A stretch of 50,895 nucleotides of DNA from Streptomyces cellostaticus (GCF_001513965.1 NZ_KQ948053.1:1-50895), one strand, 5' to 3'. Shown: positions 32,806 through 42,020, counted from the stretch's first letter. The notes: a model not told the origin generated them from the sequence alone. Translations and numbers: made by a program.

Positions 32806-33819
32806 ATGTACGTGAACCGTTCGGCCGGTCAGACCGCCGGCCGTTTCGGCGCTGTTGTCGTGGCCTGTGCGGCCCTGTTCTCGGCCGCCGGCTGTTCCAC
32901 GGATGCGGGTTCCGGCATCAGGGTGGCCGCTGACACGCCGTATGCACGGGCCTCCACCGCGGCGGCCGACAAGGCCGCAGGCGGGCACAACGACGGCGCG
33001 GGCAAGGCGTCCGGTGCACGCCCGGCTCCGTCGGTGCCGGAGCCCGCCGTGCTTGCGCAGGCGCGGGTGAACATATCCGACGGCCAGACGGTCGGAGTGG
33101 GCATGCCGATATCCGTCACCTTCTCCCAGCCGGTCCCCGCCGCCGAACGCAAGGGCGTGGAGAGCTGGCTGCGCGTACAGACCTCGTCCGGCACGAGGGG
33201 CGCGTGGAGCTGGGTGAAGGACCACAACCTCCTGGACGGGCAGCGCGTCGACTTCCGCCCCAGCACCACCTACTGGCAGTCCGGCACCCAGATCACCCTC
33301 AGTCTCGGCTCGCACGGCGCCCGCCGCTTCACCATCGGCCGGTCGCTGCTCGCCACGGTCGACGCGAAGACGCACATGATGACCGTCCGCACCGGCGGTA
33401 CGGCACAGCGCATCCAGGTCACCACCGGGGCGCCGGGGACGGACACCTGGAACGGGACGATGGTCGTCATGGACAAACAGCCCAAGGTGTACATGGACTC
33501 CCGCACCGTGGGCCTCGGTGACACCTACCATGGCTACTACTACTGGGCCGTGCACCTGACGACGTCGGGGACGTATGTACACCAGAACCCGCGGGCGAAC
33601 ACCGAGGCCGGACACCGTAATGTCACCCACGGCTGTGTCGGCCTCGCCTCCAACGGCACCGCCCAGCGCTTCTACGACCGGGTACGGGTCGGCGACGTCG
33701 TCACGGTCACCGGGGCGGACAAGGACACCGTCGCCGCCGGCAACGGCTACGGCGACTGGAACCTGACCTGGAAGCAGTGGCTCGCGCACAGCGAGACCGG
33801 TGCCACCACGACCGCATGA
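32806..33819 (+). CDS. L,D-transpeptidase lipoprotein (YkuD domain)
   Basis: 337 residues. The signal sequence ends in the lipobox SAAGC (Cys30), so it is anchored outside the membrane. After an Ala/Gly-rich linker come an Ig-like domain (ARVNISDGQTVGVGMPISVT, FSQPVP, WSWVKDHNLLDGQRVDFRPS) and a YkuD catalytic domain. The latter has ATVDAKTHMMTVRTGG, HLTTSGTYVHQNPRA and the active-site stretch NVTHGCVGLAS with the nucleophilic Cys. Such enzymes form 3-3 peptidoglycan cross-links. An ECF sigma factor follows after 61 bp and a degenerate transpeptidase-like membrane protein after that, which suggests a linked wall-response unit. Confidence 0.9.
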   Translation: MYVNRSAGQTAGRFGAVVVACAALFSAAGCSTDAGSGIRVAADTPYARASTAAADKAAGGHNDGAGKASGARPAPSVPEPAVLAQARVNISDGQTVGVGMPISVTFSQPVPAAERKGVESWLRVQTSSGTRGAWSWVKDHNLLDGQRVDFRPSTTYWQSGTQITLSLGSHGARRFTIGRSLLATVDAKTHMMTVRTGGTAQRIQVTTGAPGTDTWNGTMVVMDKQPKVYMDSRTVGLGDTYHGYYYWAVHLTTSGTYVHQNPRANTEAGHRNVTHGCVGLASNGTAQRFYDRVRVGDVVTVTGADKDTVAAGNGYGDWNLTWKQWLAHSETGATTTA

Positions 33820-33880
33820 CCTCCATCGCGCCGGCCCTGCGCCACACGCGCCCCGCGCCGTAAGAAGAGAGCACGACAAG

Positions 33881-34387
33881 GTGACCGAGGACGAGTTCGA
33901 CCTCTTCTACACGGCTGCCTGCCCACGTCTGGTGGGTCAGCTGTACGCCCTGACGGGCGACTACGCCGAAGCCCAGGACGTGGTCCAGGAGGCGTTCGCA
34001 CGCGCCTGGGAGCGGCGTTCGTCCGTCCTGAACGGCGACCGGGATCCGGAGGCGTGGATCCGCACGGTGGCACACCGTCTGGCGATGAGTCACTGGCGCC
34101 GGGCGCGTCGCTGGTGGGAGCTGGTGCGGGGCGAGTCCGCGCCGCGGCCGGTGCCCGAACCGAACCCGGACCATGTGGTGTTGGTCGCCGCTCTGCGGCG
34201 TCTGCCGGAGGTCCAGCGGATCGCGATCGTGCTGCATCACCTGTGCGATCTGAGCGTGGAGCAGATAGCCACCGAGACCGGTGCGGCGGTCGGCACCGTC
34301 AAGGCACGCCTGTCACGCGGCCGTACGGCACTCGCCGCTCACCTGGTGAGCGAGGAAATCCACTCCACGGAGGAAGCCTGTGTCTGA
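33881..34387 (+). CDS. ECF-type RNA polymerase sigma factor (SigE-like)
   Basis: 168 residues. Region 2 shows EFDLFYTAACPRLVGQLYAL, DVVQEAFARAWERR and PEAWIRTVAHRLAMSHWRRA; region 4 shows ALRRLPEVQRIAIVLHHLCD followed by LSVEQIATETGAAVGTVKAR. Both core regions are complete and there is no extra domain. The GTG at 33881 has AGAAGAGAG upstream. Its stop overlaps the start of the next gene by 8 bp, a sign of translational coupling. The partner is therefore likely to be the sensor or anti-sigma protein. It may control the L,D-transpeptidase gene just upstream. Confidence 0.92.
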   Translation: MTEDEFDLFYTAACPRLVGQLYALTGDYAEAQDVVQEAFARAWERRSSVLNGDRDPEAWIRTVAHRLAMSHWRRARRWWELVRGESAPRPVPEPNPDHVVLVAALRRLPEVQRIAIVLHHLCDLSVEQIATETGAAVGTVKARLSRGRTALAAHLVSEEIHSTEEACV

Positions 34388-35102
34388 CCAGCTACCACCG
34401 CATCCCCTGACCGAGGCGGAGCTGTCGGCCCGGCTCCGTGGCCTGGCCGCGCAGGGCGCGGCACCGGCCACAGGGGCGCAGGCGAGGAGCCGGGCGCAAC
34501 GCCGCCGCAGCAGCAAGCGCGTTGTGCTCTCCACCACCGCGCTGGCGGCGGCGGCCCTCACCGTCGTCACCTCCGGCGCCCTCCGCTCCGCCACCGAGGC
34601 GGCCGCACCCCCTGCGGCGTCCGTGTCCCGCACTCCCACACCCGTCCCGTCCCCGACGCCCGTCCAGCGGGTGACGATCGACCTGGACGCTCACACACTG
34701 ACCATCAAGGGCAGGAGGTTCCCCATCAGCGGGGTGCAGGACAACTGCCCGATCGGCGAGAGGGCAGTCACGGTCACCGCCAAGTACCCCACCCTGACCA
34801 TGCCCCCCAACAAGTACACCAGGCTGACCAAGTATGTGGACGTCAGGCAGTGGGCGGTCACCTTCACCGACCGCCGTCACCACGAGCGGCTGCTGATGTG
34901 GGCGCTGGACCCCTCCGCCGGTCTCAACAGCATCGGTCACAACTCCGGCGCCGGCTCCGTCGCCCTCTCACCCCGGGACGGGAAGTGGGTGTATGACGCC
35001 ATCAAGCCCGGCGCACGTGTGGAGATCAAGGGTCGGCAGGCCGCGAGCGCGGACCCGGACTCCGTGTGCTACGACCGCCAGCCGGTCATCGGTGACCACT
35101 GA
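34380..35102 (+). CDS. Membrane protein with a degenerate L,D-transpeptidase-like domain (possible anti-sigma/sensor)
   Basis: 240 residues. A cytoplasmic start (LTEAELSARLRGLAAQGAAP) leads to one membrane helix (VVLSTTALAAAALTVVTSGA). The outer domain begins VTIDLDAHTLTIKGRRFPIS, the first strand of YkuD proteins (VDLxxxxLTVxxxG), and ends GAGSVALSPRDGKWVYDAIK followed by PGARVEI, matching the HGCxxLxNxDAxxLYDxVxxGxxVxI stretch. The HGC active-site residues are replaced (GAGS), so it should not catalyse. A membrane protein with a dead wall-enzyme domain, translationally coupled to an ECF sigma factor, fits an anti-sigma or wall-sensing role. That role is inference. Confidence 0.7.
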   Translation: MSDQLPPHPLTEAELSARLRGLAAQGAAPATGAQARSRAQRRRSSKRVVLSTTALAAAALTVVTSGALRSATEAAAPPAASVSRTPTPVPSPTPVQRVTIDLDAHTLTIKGRRFPISGVQDNCPIGERAVTVTAKYPTLTMPPNKYTRLTKYVDVRQWAVTFTDRRHHERLLMWALDPSAGLNSIGHNSGAGSVALSPRDGKWVYDAIKPGARVEIKGRQAASADPDSVCYDRQPVIGDH

Positions 35103-35426
35103 TGCCGAACCGGCAGCGTGACGCGGGTACTCCGACCGTACTGGCCCTAGGCTGCGCGAATATCAAGCCGGTGACCGCCGGGGTATCGATGCAAGCAGGA
35201 GGCCGCCGCCCCTGCTGACCCGCCCGGCTCTCGCGCTGTCCCTGCCCGGCTGTCCGCTCAGCCGTCACACCCTGCATCATGCACAGCCAACGACCGGCCG
35301 GAGACCAGGTCAATTACCCGCACGGGCACATGATGATCTCCGGCTGAGTACATGAGTGATGGCTGATGCAGCGCATTTTACTTTCCTTTACTCAAGTCCC
35401 CCAACTCCTGAAAGCTTCGAACCCCG
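35103..35426. other. Intergenic stretch before the D,D-carboxypeptidase
   Basis: About 320 bp, AT-richer towards the right (ATTTTACTTTCCTTTACTC near 35376), as expected of a promoter, although I cannot fix -35/-10 boxes. No gene or repeat was recognised. Confidence 0.45.
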
Positions 35427-36794
35427 ATGGCTGAAATAACTGCCAAGACACCCGAGAAAACTTTCCTTCCGGGCGGCCGGCGCCGACACCGCAAGCCGAG
35501 ACAGAATGGCACGGGGGCCGACCTGCGCCGGTCCCTCGTCCTCGCCATGGCCGTGCCCGTGGCGTCCGCCGCCCTGGCGGGTCCGTCCGCCTTCGCCGCC
35601 GACAACGGCGTCGGGGCGACGGCCAAGACCCGCGACCTGGACACCGGCGACCGGCAGATGGCCAAGAACCTGAAGACCCGGGTACTCGATCAGCGGCTGG
35701 GCTCGAACGTGAGCGGTGTGGTCCTCGACGCGGACTCGGACACCACGATCTGGGGCCACAACGCCTCCACCGCGCTGATGCCGGCGTCCAACGCCAAGCT
35801 CGCCACGTCGACCGCCGCCCTGACCGTGCTCGGCCCGCGCCACCGGTTCACCACGAAGGTCGTCTACGGCAACGGCACCCTGACCCTCGTCGGCGGCGGC
35901 GACCGCACCCTGACCACCGCCGACCTCGCCGAACTGGCCAAGCCCGCGGTCGCCGGGCTCAAGGCCGCGGGCCGGACCACCGTGAAGGTCGCCGTCGACG
36001 ACAGTCTGTTCCCGAAGCCGACCCTGGCCAAGGGCTGGAACAACGGGTACTACCCCGACACCGTCGCCCCGGTCCGCGCGCTGGTCGTCGACGGGCACGG
36101 TGTCCAGGACACCTCCGTCGACGCCGGGCAGGTCTTCGCCAGGCAACTCACCGCGCACGGCGTCACGGTCGTCGGCGACGTCACCCGCGCCACCGCGAGC
36201 CCGACCGACGTACCCGTGGCCCAGCACAGGTCGGCGCGGCTGTCGGACATCGTGCACACGATGCTCAAGCGCAGCGACAACAACATCGCCGAGACCCTGC
36301 TGCGGATGACGGCTCTGGCCGCGGGGCGCCCGGCCACCTTCGAGGGCGGCACCGAGGTCGTGCGCGAGGTGCTGAGCCGGGTGTACGGCGTGTCGCTCGA
36401 CCACTTCGAGCTCTACGACGGCAGCGGCCTGTCCCGGGCCGACCGCATCCCGGCCGCCACCCTCGCGCAGATCCTCGAACTGCTCACCGAGCCCCGCTAC
36501 GCGCACACCCTCGGCTCGATCCTGGACGGGCTGCCCGTGGCCGGCGAGGCCGGCAGCACGCTCGGCCCGGAGTACGGCCGTTTCAACGACCCCGATTCCC
36601 AGTGCGCGGTGGGCAAGGTGCACGCCAAGACCGGCACCCTCACCGGCGCCATCGCCCTGAGCGGTCTGACGCAGGGCAAGGACGGCACGTGGAAGGTGTT
36701 CTCCTTCGTCGAGAACGGCTCCACGGCCGACCCGAACGCCATCAAGGACGCCATGGACGGCCTCGCCGCGACCGTCAACGGCTGCTACGCGTAA
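35427..36794 (+). CDS. dacB: D-alanyl-D-alanine carboxypeptidase/endopeptidase (PBP4 family)
   Basis: 455 residues. A long Arg-rich cytoplasmic start precedes the signal segment (LAMAVPVASAALAGPSAFAA), so it is exported. The three penicillin-binding motifs are all present: SxxK in PASNAKLATSTAAL, SxN in KRSDNNIAETLLRM and KTG in HAKTGTLTGAIAL. The insert and class C features (TTADLAELAKPAVAG, VDDSLFP) fit PBP4/DacB. It removes the terminal D-Ala and cuts D-Ala-mDAP bridges, shaping peptidoglycan. It lies downstream of the transpeptidase/sigma unit in the same orientation, though 324 bp apart. Together these genes point to wall remodelling. Confidence 0.92.
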   Translation: MAEITAKTPEKTFLPGGRRRHRKPRQNGTGADLRRSLVLAMAVPVASAALAGPSAFAADNGVGATAKTRDLDTGDRQMAKNLKTRVLDQRLGSNVSGVVLDADSDTTIWGHNASTALMPASNAKLATSTAALTVLGPRHRFTTKVVYGNGTLTLVGGGDRTLTTADLAELAKPAVAGLKAAGRTTVKVAVDDSLFPKPTLAKGWNNGYYPDTVAPVRALVVDGHGVQDTSVDAGQVFARQLTAHGVTVVGDVTRATASPTDVPVAQHRSARLSDIVHTMLKRSDNNIAETLLRMTALAAGRPATFEGGTEVVREVLSRVYGVSLDHFELYDGSGLSRADRIPAATLAQILELLTEPRYAHTLGSILDGLPVAGEAGSTLGPEYGRFNDPDSQCAVGKVHAKTGTLTGAIALSGLTQGKDGTWKVFSFVENGSTADPNAIKDAMDGLAATVNGCYA

Positions 36795-37654
36795 GGGATT
36801 CAGCCTCGGCACTGGTGGGCTCTGACATCCCCTCTGCTGCCGCTTCCGCCGGTTGAGAGAACGAGAGGAACGGGGGAGGGGCGTCACACCGGGCATTATC
36901 CAGCTCGTTGACAGGCCACGAGGCCTCCTCAGGTGCGATCGTCTCTGCAACACGGCGAACCTATGTGGTCACAGCACCAGCCACGTCCACGGCCGTCGCC
37001 TTCCACGCAGGGACCGGACAGCTGGACCTGCGTCCGCCTCGCCCGCCGGCCACCCAGTTGCGGCTGATCACGGCACAGATCGTCGCTACGGCGAACCACT
37101 CAGTCGGCACCGACGCGGTGCGCCATCCGGGGTCTGCCCGCCAGCGCCCCGCCCGACGCAGCCCGCCCTGTCCGCGGCGGCTCGCTCCAAGGCGCCGGTG
37201 AAATCCCGGGAGACGGCGTCCGCGGGCTACAACGAAGCCCTCGCCGCGCAGTCCGCCGCGCCCCCGAGCCGCATCGACCCGCCCATCGGGGAAGCGGTGG
37301 AGGGCCAGAGGCGCGCGCTCAGCCTGCGAGTGCTTCCCGAGCTGGACGACGTCCCGGCCGATGAGCCGACCACGATCGAAGCGGCACGCGAGGTGCTGTG
37401 CACCCGTCTTGCCCGTTTCCGGCAGTCCGGGCACTGGTCCGGACAAGCGGTGGACACCGCCTCCACGACCAGGATGCCGGAGGATTCGGTGACGCGCCCC
37501 ACTGAACCTGTTTCATCCTGTCTCGGCAGGGTGAGAGCGTTGGTCAGTGAGGAGGTGTAACCGGAGTTCGTGACCGGTAGTCCTCGATTCCTCTTGGCGG
37601 CGTTCTGGTCGGTGCGCCGGGCGCAGTCCGCTGCGGGCGGTGGCGTCGGCCGCG
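36795..37654. other. 860-bp stretch, mostly without genes
   Basis: After the dacB stop, no gene is recognised. A plus frame at 37140-37500 (AAREVLCTRLARFRQSG and similar) is an antisense artefact of an ISL3 remnant at 37395-37493. No other repeat or terminator was identified. Confidence 0.45.
37395..37493 (-). pseudogene. ISL3-family transposase, N-terminal fragment
   Basis: SSGILVVEAVSTACPDQCPD followed by CRKRARRVHS is the zinc-binding start of ISL3 transposases (VxVEAxxxxxxxxCPxCxxxSxRVHS). Sequence after VHS does not match the family, so the break is there. A shorter matching scrap (LVVEAVSTA) occurs at about 221-247. Confidence 0.55.
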
Positions 37655-37685
37655 ATGACGCCGTTTCCCTGTGGCCGTCTACGCT
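37655..37685 (+). promoter_or_regulatory. Probable leaderless promoter of the response regulator
   Basis: A -35-like ATGACG (37655-37660) and TACGCT (37680-37685) lie 19 bp apart. TACGCT ends 7 bp before the ATG at 37693, with no ribosome site between. The same pattern occurs ahead of the AraC gene. Confidence 0.4.
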
Positions 37686-37692
37686 CGGGCAC

Positions 37693-38388
37693 ATGCGTGT
37701 GCTGGTGGTGGAGGATGACCGGGAGCTTGGCCGGGTGGTGCTGTCGGGTCTGCGGTCGGCCGGGTTTGCGGTGGATCTCGCGGATCGGCTGGCGGAGGCG
37801 GATCTCAAGCTCGCTGTCAGTGCCTACGACTGCCTGGTGGTCGACCGGGGCTTGCCCGACGGGGATGGGCTGGTTCTGGTTCGGGGCCTGCGCCGGGCGG
37901 GTGCGCGGGTTCCCGTGCTGATGCTCACGGCGATGGATGCTGTGGCGGAGCGCGTGGCCGGGTTCGATGAGGGCGCCGACGACTACGTGGTCAAGCCCTT
38001 CGCGTTCGCGGAGCTGGCCGCGCGCGTCGGTGCGCTGTGCCGGCGAGCCGAACAGCCCCGCCCACCCGTGGCGATGGTCGGTGACCTCGAAGTGGACCTG
38101 GCTCGACGCCGGGTGCGGCGTTCAGGCGTCCTGCTGACGCTCACCGCCAAGGAGTTCGCGGTTCTGGAACTTCTTGTGGCCCGGGTCGGGCAGGTGGTGC
38201 CACGCACCGACCTGATCGAGTGCTGCTGGGACGAGATGGCGGAACCGATGTCGAACGTGGTGGACGCGGTGATCGCGCAGCTGCGTCGCAAGCTCGGCGC
38301 GCCGGCGGTGATCGGCACCGTGCGCGGTGTGGGGTTCGTGATCGACGCCGGGGAGGGGCCGGTGACCGGTGGACCGGTGGACCGGTGA
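37693..38388 (+). CDS. OmpR-family response regulator
   Basis: 231 residues. The receiver domain shows MRVLVVEDDRELGRVVLSGL, the phospho-acceptor Asp in CLVVDRGLPDGDGL, the switch Thr in VLMLTAMDAV and the Lys in DDYVVKPFAFAEL. The C-terminal winged helix has LTAKEFAVLELLVARVGQVV and VDAVIAQLRRKLGAPAVIGT followed by VRGVGFVI. The gene ends in a 4-base overlap with the histidine kinase, so the two are translated together. It probably acts on the GH9 gene or on itself; this is inference from position. Confidence 0.94.
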   Translation: MRVLVVEDDRELGRVVLSGLRSAGFAVDLADRLAEADLKLAVSAYDCLVVDRGLPDGDGLVLVRGLRRAGARVPVLMLTAMDAVAERVAGFDEGADDYVVKPFAFAELAARVGALCRRAEQPRPPVAMVGDLEVDLARRRVRRSGVLLTLTAKEFAVLELLVARVGQVVPRTDLIECCWDEMAEPMSNVVDAVIAQLRRKLGAPAVIGTVRGVGFVIDAGEGPVTGGPVDR

Positions 38389-39659
38389 TCGCCGACAGCC
38401 CGGCGGCGTCGCGGTTGAAGCGGCTGCGGTGGATGCTGACTTGCCTGTTCACGTTGACCACCACCGTGTGTCTCGTCGCTCTGGCCGCAGTCGCGGTGGC
38501 GATCGATGCGCGATCGCGCACCGATGCCCTGGACGGCGATCTCAACCGGCGGGCGACGGGCTTGGCTCGCGCGGTCTACTACGACCAGGGCGTACTGCAC
38601 TTGGGACCGCTGCGCGAGGACGACCTGGTCCAGGGCCCGGCCGCGGTGGCGGTGGTGGAGTGGGACGCGGCGGACCGCGCGCGGCAGCGCTTCGCCCGGC
38701 GCCCCGCGCTGCTGCCAGGACTGGCCGGGCTGAGCGAGACCGGTGGGCGGGCCAGAGACGACCAGGAGACTGTCGTGGAGCGGGGCACCGCCGCCGATGG
38801 ACGGACCGTCCGGCTGGCGGCAGCACCCGTGTGGGACGACGACCGGATCGGTGCGGTGGTCGTCGCCGTCGGTGACCCTGCGGCGGGGCAACGCGACCAT
38901 GACCGTCTCGTGCGGTGGCTCGTCCTCGGCGGTCTGGGGCTTGTGGCGGCGGCGGCCGGTGCCGGCCATCTGTTGTCGGGACGGAGCATGCGTCCTGCGC
39001 TGCGGGCCCTGGACCAGCAGGAGCAGTTCCTGTCCGAGGCCGCACACGAGCTGCGCACCCCACTGGCGACGCTCAGGCTGGTCACGGAGGCCGGTATGCG
39101 GTCACCGGGGGAGTCCGCCGAGGCGCTGGGCGACGCGACTCGGCTGGTGGATCAGATGGGGCGGCTGGTGGCCGGCCTGCTGGCCCGTGCGCGGGTACAG
39201 GTCGGCACGCAGCGGGTGGAGCGGACGGCGCTTCGGCTCGACCAGGTGGTCGAGCAGGCCGTCGACGAACTACCGTTGTCGGGCGCCGAGGTGACGGTGC
39301 GGGCCGAGCCCACGGTCGTGCACGGCGATCCCGAGCTGCTGGCCCAGGCGGTGCGCAATCTCATCGACAATGCCCTCAAGCACGGAGCTGCTCCAGGAGA
39401 GCGGGCCCGGGTCGATGTGGTGGTCGCGGAGGGCAGGGTCGCCGTGCGCGATTACGGTCCGGGTGTGGCCCCGGCCGCGCGGGAGCGGGTCTTCGACCGG
39501 CGGGCGGCAGGACCTGGAGGGGGTACGGGGATCGGGCTGGCGATTGTGCGGTGGGTGGCCGATCTGCACGCCGGCACCGCGCGCATCAGCGACGCCCCCG
39601 GAGGCGGGGCCGTAGCCGAACTGGTCATCCCGCAGGAATCAGCCGGTCCTCCCGTGTGA
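38385..39659 (+). CDS. Sensor histidine kinase
   Basis: 424 residues from GTG at 38385, overlapping the regulator stop (GTGA). Two membrane helices (WMLTCLFTLTTTVCLVALAA, and LVRWLVLGGLGLVAAAAGAG) enclose an extracytoplasmic sensor of about 110 residues. The linker is short and lacks a clear HAMP domain. The phospho-acceptor box is EAAHELRTPLATLRLV. The ATPase domain has NLIDNALKHG (N), VRDYGPGVAP (G1) and GGGTGIGLAIV (G2). All key residues are present. The signal is unknown. The nearest downstream gene, a GH9 lipoprotein starting 80 bp later, may be the target and may report on glycan availability. Confidence 0.93.
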   Translation: MIADSPAASRLKRLRWMLTCLFTLTTTVCLVALAAVAVAIDARSRTDALDGDLNRRATGLARAVYYDQGVLHLGPLREDDLVQGPAAVAVVEWDAADRARQRFARRPALLPGLAGLSETGGRARDDQETVVERGTAADGRTVRLAAAPVWDDDRIGAVVVAVGDPAAGQRDHDRLVRWLVLGGLGLVAAAAGAGHLLSGRSMRPALRALDQQEQFLSEAAHELRTPLATLRLVTEAGMRSPGESAEALGDATRLVDQMGRLVAGLLARARVQVGTQRVERTALRLDQVVEQAVDELPLSGAEVTVRAEPTVVHGDPELLAQAVRNLIDNALKHGAAPGERARVDVVVAEGRVAVRDYGPGVAPAARERVFDRRAAGPGGGTGIGLAIVRWVADLHAGTARISDAPGGGAVAELVIPQESAGPPV

Positions 39660-39739
39660 CGCGGTGATGGGGCATGGGTGATGCCGGCTGTGCGGGCCGC
39701 CTCACGATTTCCTCATGATGCCGTCGGCAGCCTTCAGGC

Positions 39740-41716
39740 ATGTCCCCGCAACGCAATCGCGCGATCATCCTGGCCGCTGCCGGTGTCGCCACCGCCGTCC
39801 TCGCTGTCTCCTGCTTGCCGCGATCCCATCCCGGAGCCGACCCGACCGCCGACCTGGCCGCCGGTCCGCCCGCCGCCGTGGTCCGCGTCGACCAGGTCGG
39901 CTACGCACCCGGCGAGGCCAAGCATGCCTACCTGATGACGTCCCGCCCTGTCACCCGGGCGCCCTTCCGGGTGCTCGACGGCTCCGGCAAGGAGGTGCTG
40001 TCCGGCACGGCCGGGCCCTCCACGGGGCGATGGAGCAGTACCTACAAGTCCGTCCACACCCTGGACCTGTCCCGCCTCACCGCTCCCGGCGACTACCGGG
40101 TGGAGGTCACCGGTTCGCTCCACGCGACCTCGCCGAAGTTCCGTGTGGCGCCCGCCGACGAGCTGTTGGACAAGGTGGTCCAGGACAATGTCCGCTTCTT
40201 CGCAGCTCAGCGCGACGGAGCCGATGTCGACGCCGACGTACTGCGGCGCAAGCCCTCGCATCTGACCGACCGGCAGGCCACGCTCTATGACACCCCCGCC
40301 TACGACGAAGACGCCGAGCGGCTGCTCGAACCTCTCAAGCCCGTGGGCGGCCCGGTCGATGTCTCCGGCGGTTGGTTCGACGCCGGCGACTTCCTGAAGT
40401 TCACGCACACTGCCTCGTATTCCACCGCGAGCCTCCTCCTGGCTCAGCGCACGACCCCGGCCGGTGGTGAGAAGCTGGCCGAGGAGGCCCGCCACGGGCT
40501 GGACTGGCTGGACAAGATGTGGGACGGCTCCTCCGGCACCCTTTACGTCCAGGTTGGCATAGGCGTGGGCGACACCGACGACGGCAGCGGCAAGGTGCGT
40601 TCCGATCACGACGTGTGGCGGCTGCCCGAGGCTGATGACGCGATGCGGGTCCGGCCCGGCGACCCCGACTACACGATCAAACACCGGCCGGTCTTCCGTG
40701 CCGCCCCTCCCGGCGAGCCCATCAGCCCCAATCTCGCGGGCCGGGTCGCCGCGGCCTTCGCGCTGGCCGCGCAACTGGATGCCGAAGACGACCCGGAGCG
40801 GGCCAGCACGGAAATGGAGAAGGCTGCCCAGATCTACGCACTTGCCGACACCTCGCCGAAGGGGCAGCTGGTCACCGCATTTCCCCACGGTTTCTACCCC
40901 GAGTCGTCCTGGGAGGACGACATGGAGTTCGGCGCCGCGGAACTGGCCCTGGCCGGCGAGGCTCTGGGAGACGACCGGACACAGGAGTGGTCGCGGCAGG
41001 CGGGCCACTGGGCCAAGCAGTACCTGAGCTCGGACAACCTCGGCACTCTCGGGCTGGGCGACGTCAGCGCCCTGGCACACGCCGATCTTGCGAAGCTGAT
41101 CGACGACGGCCGGCCGAGCGGCGAGGTCGGCCGCGAGCGTCTGGTCGCCGACCTGAAGCGGCAACTCGAGGACGGCAAGGCTCGCGCAGCCCGGGATCCC
41201 TTCCGAGCGGGTGCCGACTACACGGACTTCGACTCTGTGCCCCACGCCTTCGGCCTGGCCACCACCGCGCAGCTGTACCACCGGGTCACCGGCGACTCCC
41301 GTTACGACAGCTTCGCCACCCAGCAGCGCAACTGGGCGCTGGGCGCCAACGCCTGGGGATCGTCTTTCGTCATCGGAGAAGGATCCACCTTCCCGCACTG
41401 CCCGGAGCACCAGGCCGCCAACCTCGCAGGCAGCCTCACGGGCAAGGGCGACATCCTCGTAGGCGGTGTGGTCAACGGCCCCAACGAGGCAGCCAAGCTC
41501 AGGGAACTCAACTCCTTCCCGACCATGCGCCCGTGCCCGACCCGAGCGAGCAACCCCTTCTCCGCCTTCAATGGCCACGGGGGTGGCTATATGGACAACG
41601 TCGGCGCCTGGCAGACCGTCGAGGCGGCCGACGACTTCACGGCTACCGCGTTGCTGGCGTTCAGCCTCTCGACAGGGCCCGAGGACAACGAACCCAGTGA
41701 ACGCTTCTCATCCTGA
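39740..41716 (+). CDS. Glycoside hydrolase family 9 lipoprotein (endoglucanase-like)
   Basis: 658 residues. A short signal ends in a lipobox-like LAVSC (Cys25), so it is membrane-tethered on the outside. The N-terminal Ig-like (CelD_N) domain has AVVRVDQVGYAPGEAKHAYL and APGDYRVEV. The (alpha/alpha)6 barrel shows the catalytic-water Asp motif GGWFDAGDFLKFTHTASYST, SWEDDMEFGAAELALAGEAL, and the acid region WQTVEAADDFTATALLAF. GH9 enzymes cut beta-1,4-glucans with inversion; relatives also act on xyloglucan or chitosan-like glycans. It follows the two-component pair by 80 bp in the same direction. Confidence 0.92.
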   Translation: MSPQRNRAIILAAAGVATAVLAVSCLPRSHPGADPTADLAAGPPAAVVRVDQVGYAPGEAKHAYLMTSRPVTRAPFRVLDGSGKEVLSGTAGPSTGRWSSTYKSVHTLDLSRLTAPGDYRVEVTGSLHATSPKFRVAPADELLDKVVQDNVRFFAAQRDGADVDADVLRRKPSHLTDRQATLYDTPAYDEDAERLLEPLKPVGGPVDVSGGWFDAGDFLKFTHTASYSTASLLLAQRTTPAGGEKLAEEARHGLDWLDKMWDGSSGTLYVQVGIGVGDTDDGSGKVRSDHDVWRLPEADDAMRVRPGDPDYTIKHRPVFRAAPPGEPISPNLAGRVAAAFALAAQLDAEDDPERASTEMEKAAQIYALADTSPKGQLVTAFPHGFYPESSWEDDMEFGAAELALAGEALGDDRTQEWSRQAGHWAKQYLSSDNLGTLGLGDVSALAHADLAKLIDDGRPSGEVGRERLVADLKRQLEDGKARAARDPFRAGADYTDFDSVPHAFGLATTAQLYHRVTGDSRYDSFATQQRNWALGANAWGSSFVIGEGSTFPHCPEHQAANLAGSLTGKGDILVGGVVNGPNEAAKLRELNSFPTMRPCPTRASNPFSAFNGHGGGYMDNVGAWQTVEAADDFTATALLAFSLSTGPEDNEPSERFSS

Positions 41717-41719
41717 TCG

Positions 41720-41830
41720 CGAGGCGATCTCGATGACGTGGACCTGCCGTGACAGGCAGGCTTGGATCACACCGTGTGCGCGGGCCGCGATGCGGTCGGT
41801 GGCGATCAGGGTGCCGTTGAGGATCTGGGT
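41720..41830 (-). pseudogene. IS5-type (DDE_Tnp_4) transposase fragment
   Basis: PTQILNGTLIATDRI followed by AARAHGVIQACLSRQVHV joins the first-Asp block to a later block of the same family (compare CTRAHGLIYALNQLAA at about 46060), so the middle is deleted. No start, stop or ends are preserved. Confidence 0.55.
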
Positions 41831-41921
41831 CGGCCGGAAGCGGGCTTGTGGCGTACAGCCTCACGCCGGACGTCGAGCCGGAGCCGTCTGCATAGGTCAT
41901 CGAATGGCGGACCACGGTGGC

Positions 41922-42020
41922 GTGATACGTCGTCATGAACTGACAGCTGAGCAGTGGTTGATACTGCAGGCCGCGACTGGGCGGCCCGCAGCGAGGACGG
42001 ACAGGTCGTCAACGGGAGTG
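41922..42020 (+). pseudogene. IS5-family transposase N-terminal fragment
   Basis: VIRRHELTAEQWLILQAATG then RTDRQVVNGS, read over a frame change, matches the opening of IS5 transposases (RRHELTDEQWxxxxPLLP...RxxVNG). Later residues are noise. Confidence 0.5.

Noticed and set aside
35388..36953. A 521-codon minus-strand frame
   Set aside because: Antisense of the D,D-carboxypeptidase, Gly/Val/Arg/His-rich noise.
39734..41578. A 614-codon minus-strand frame
   Set aside because: Antisense of the GH9 gene, no domain recognised.
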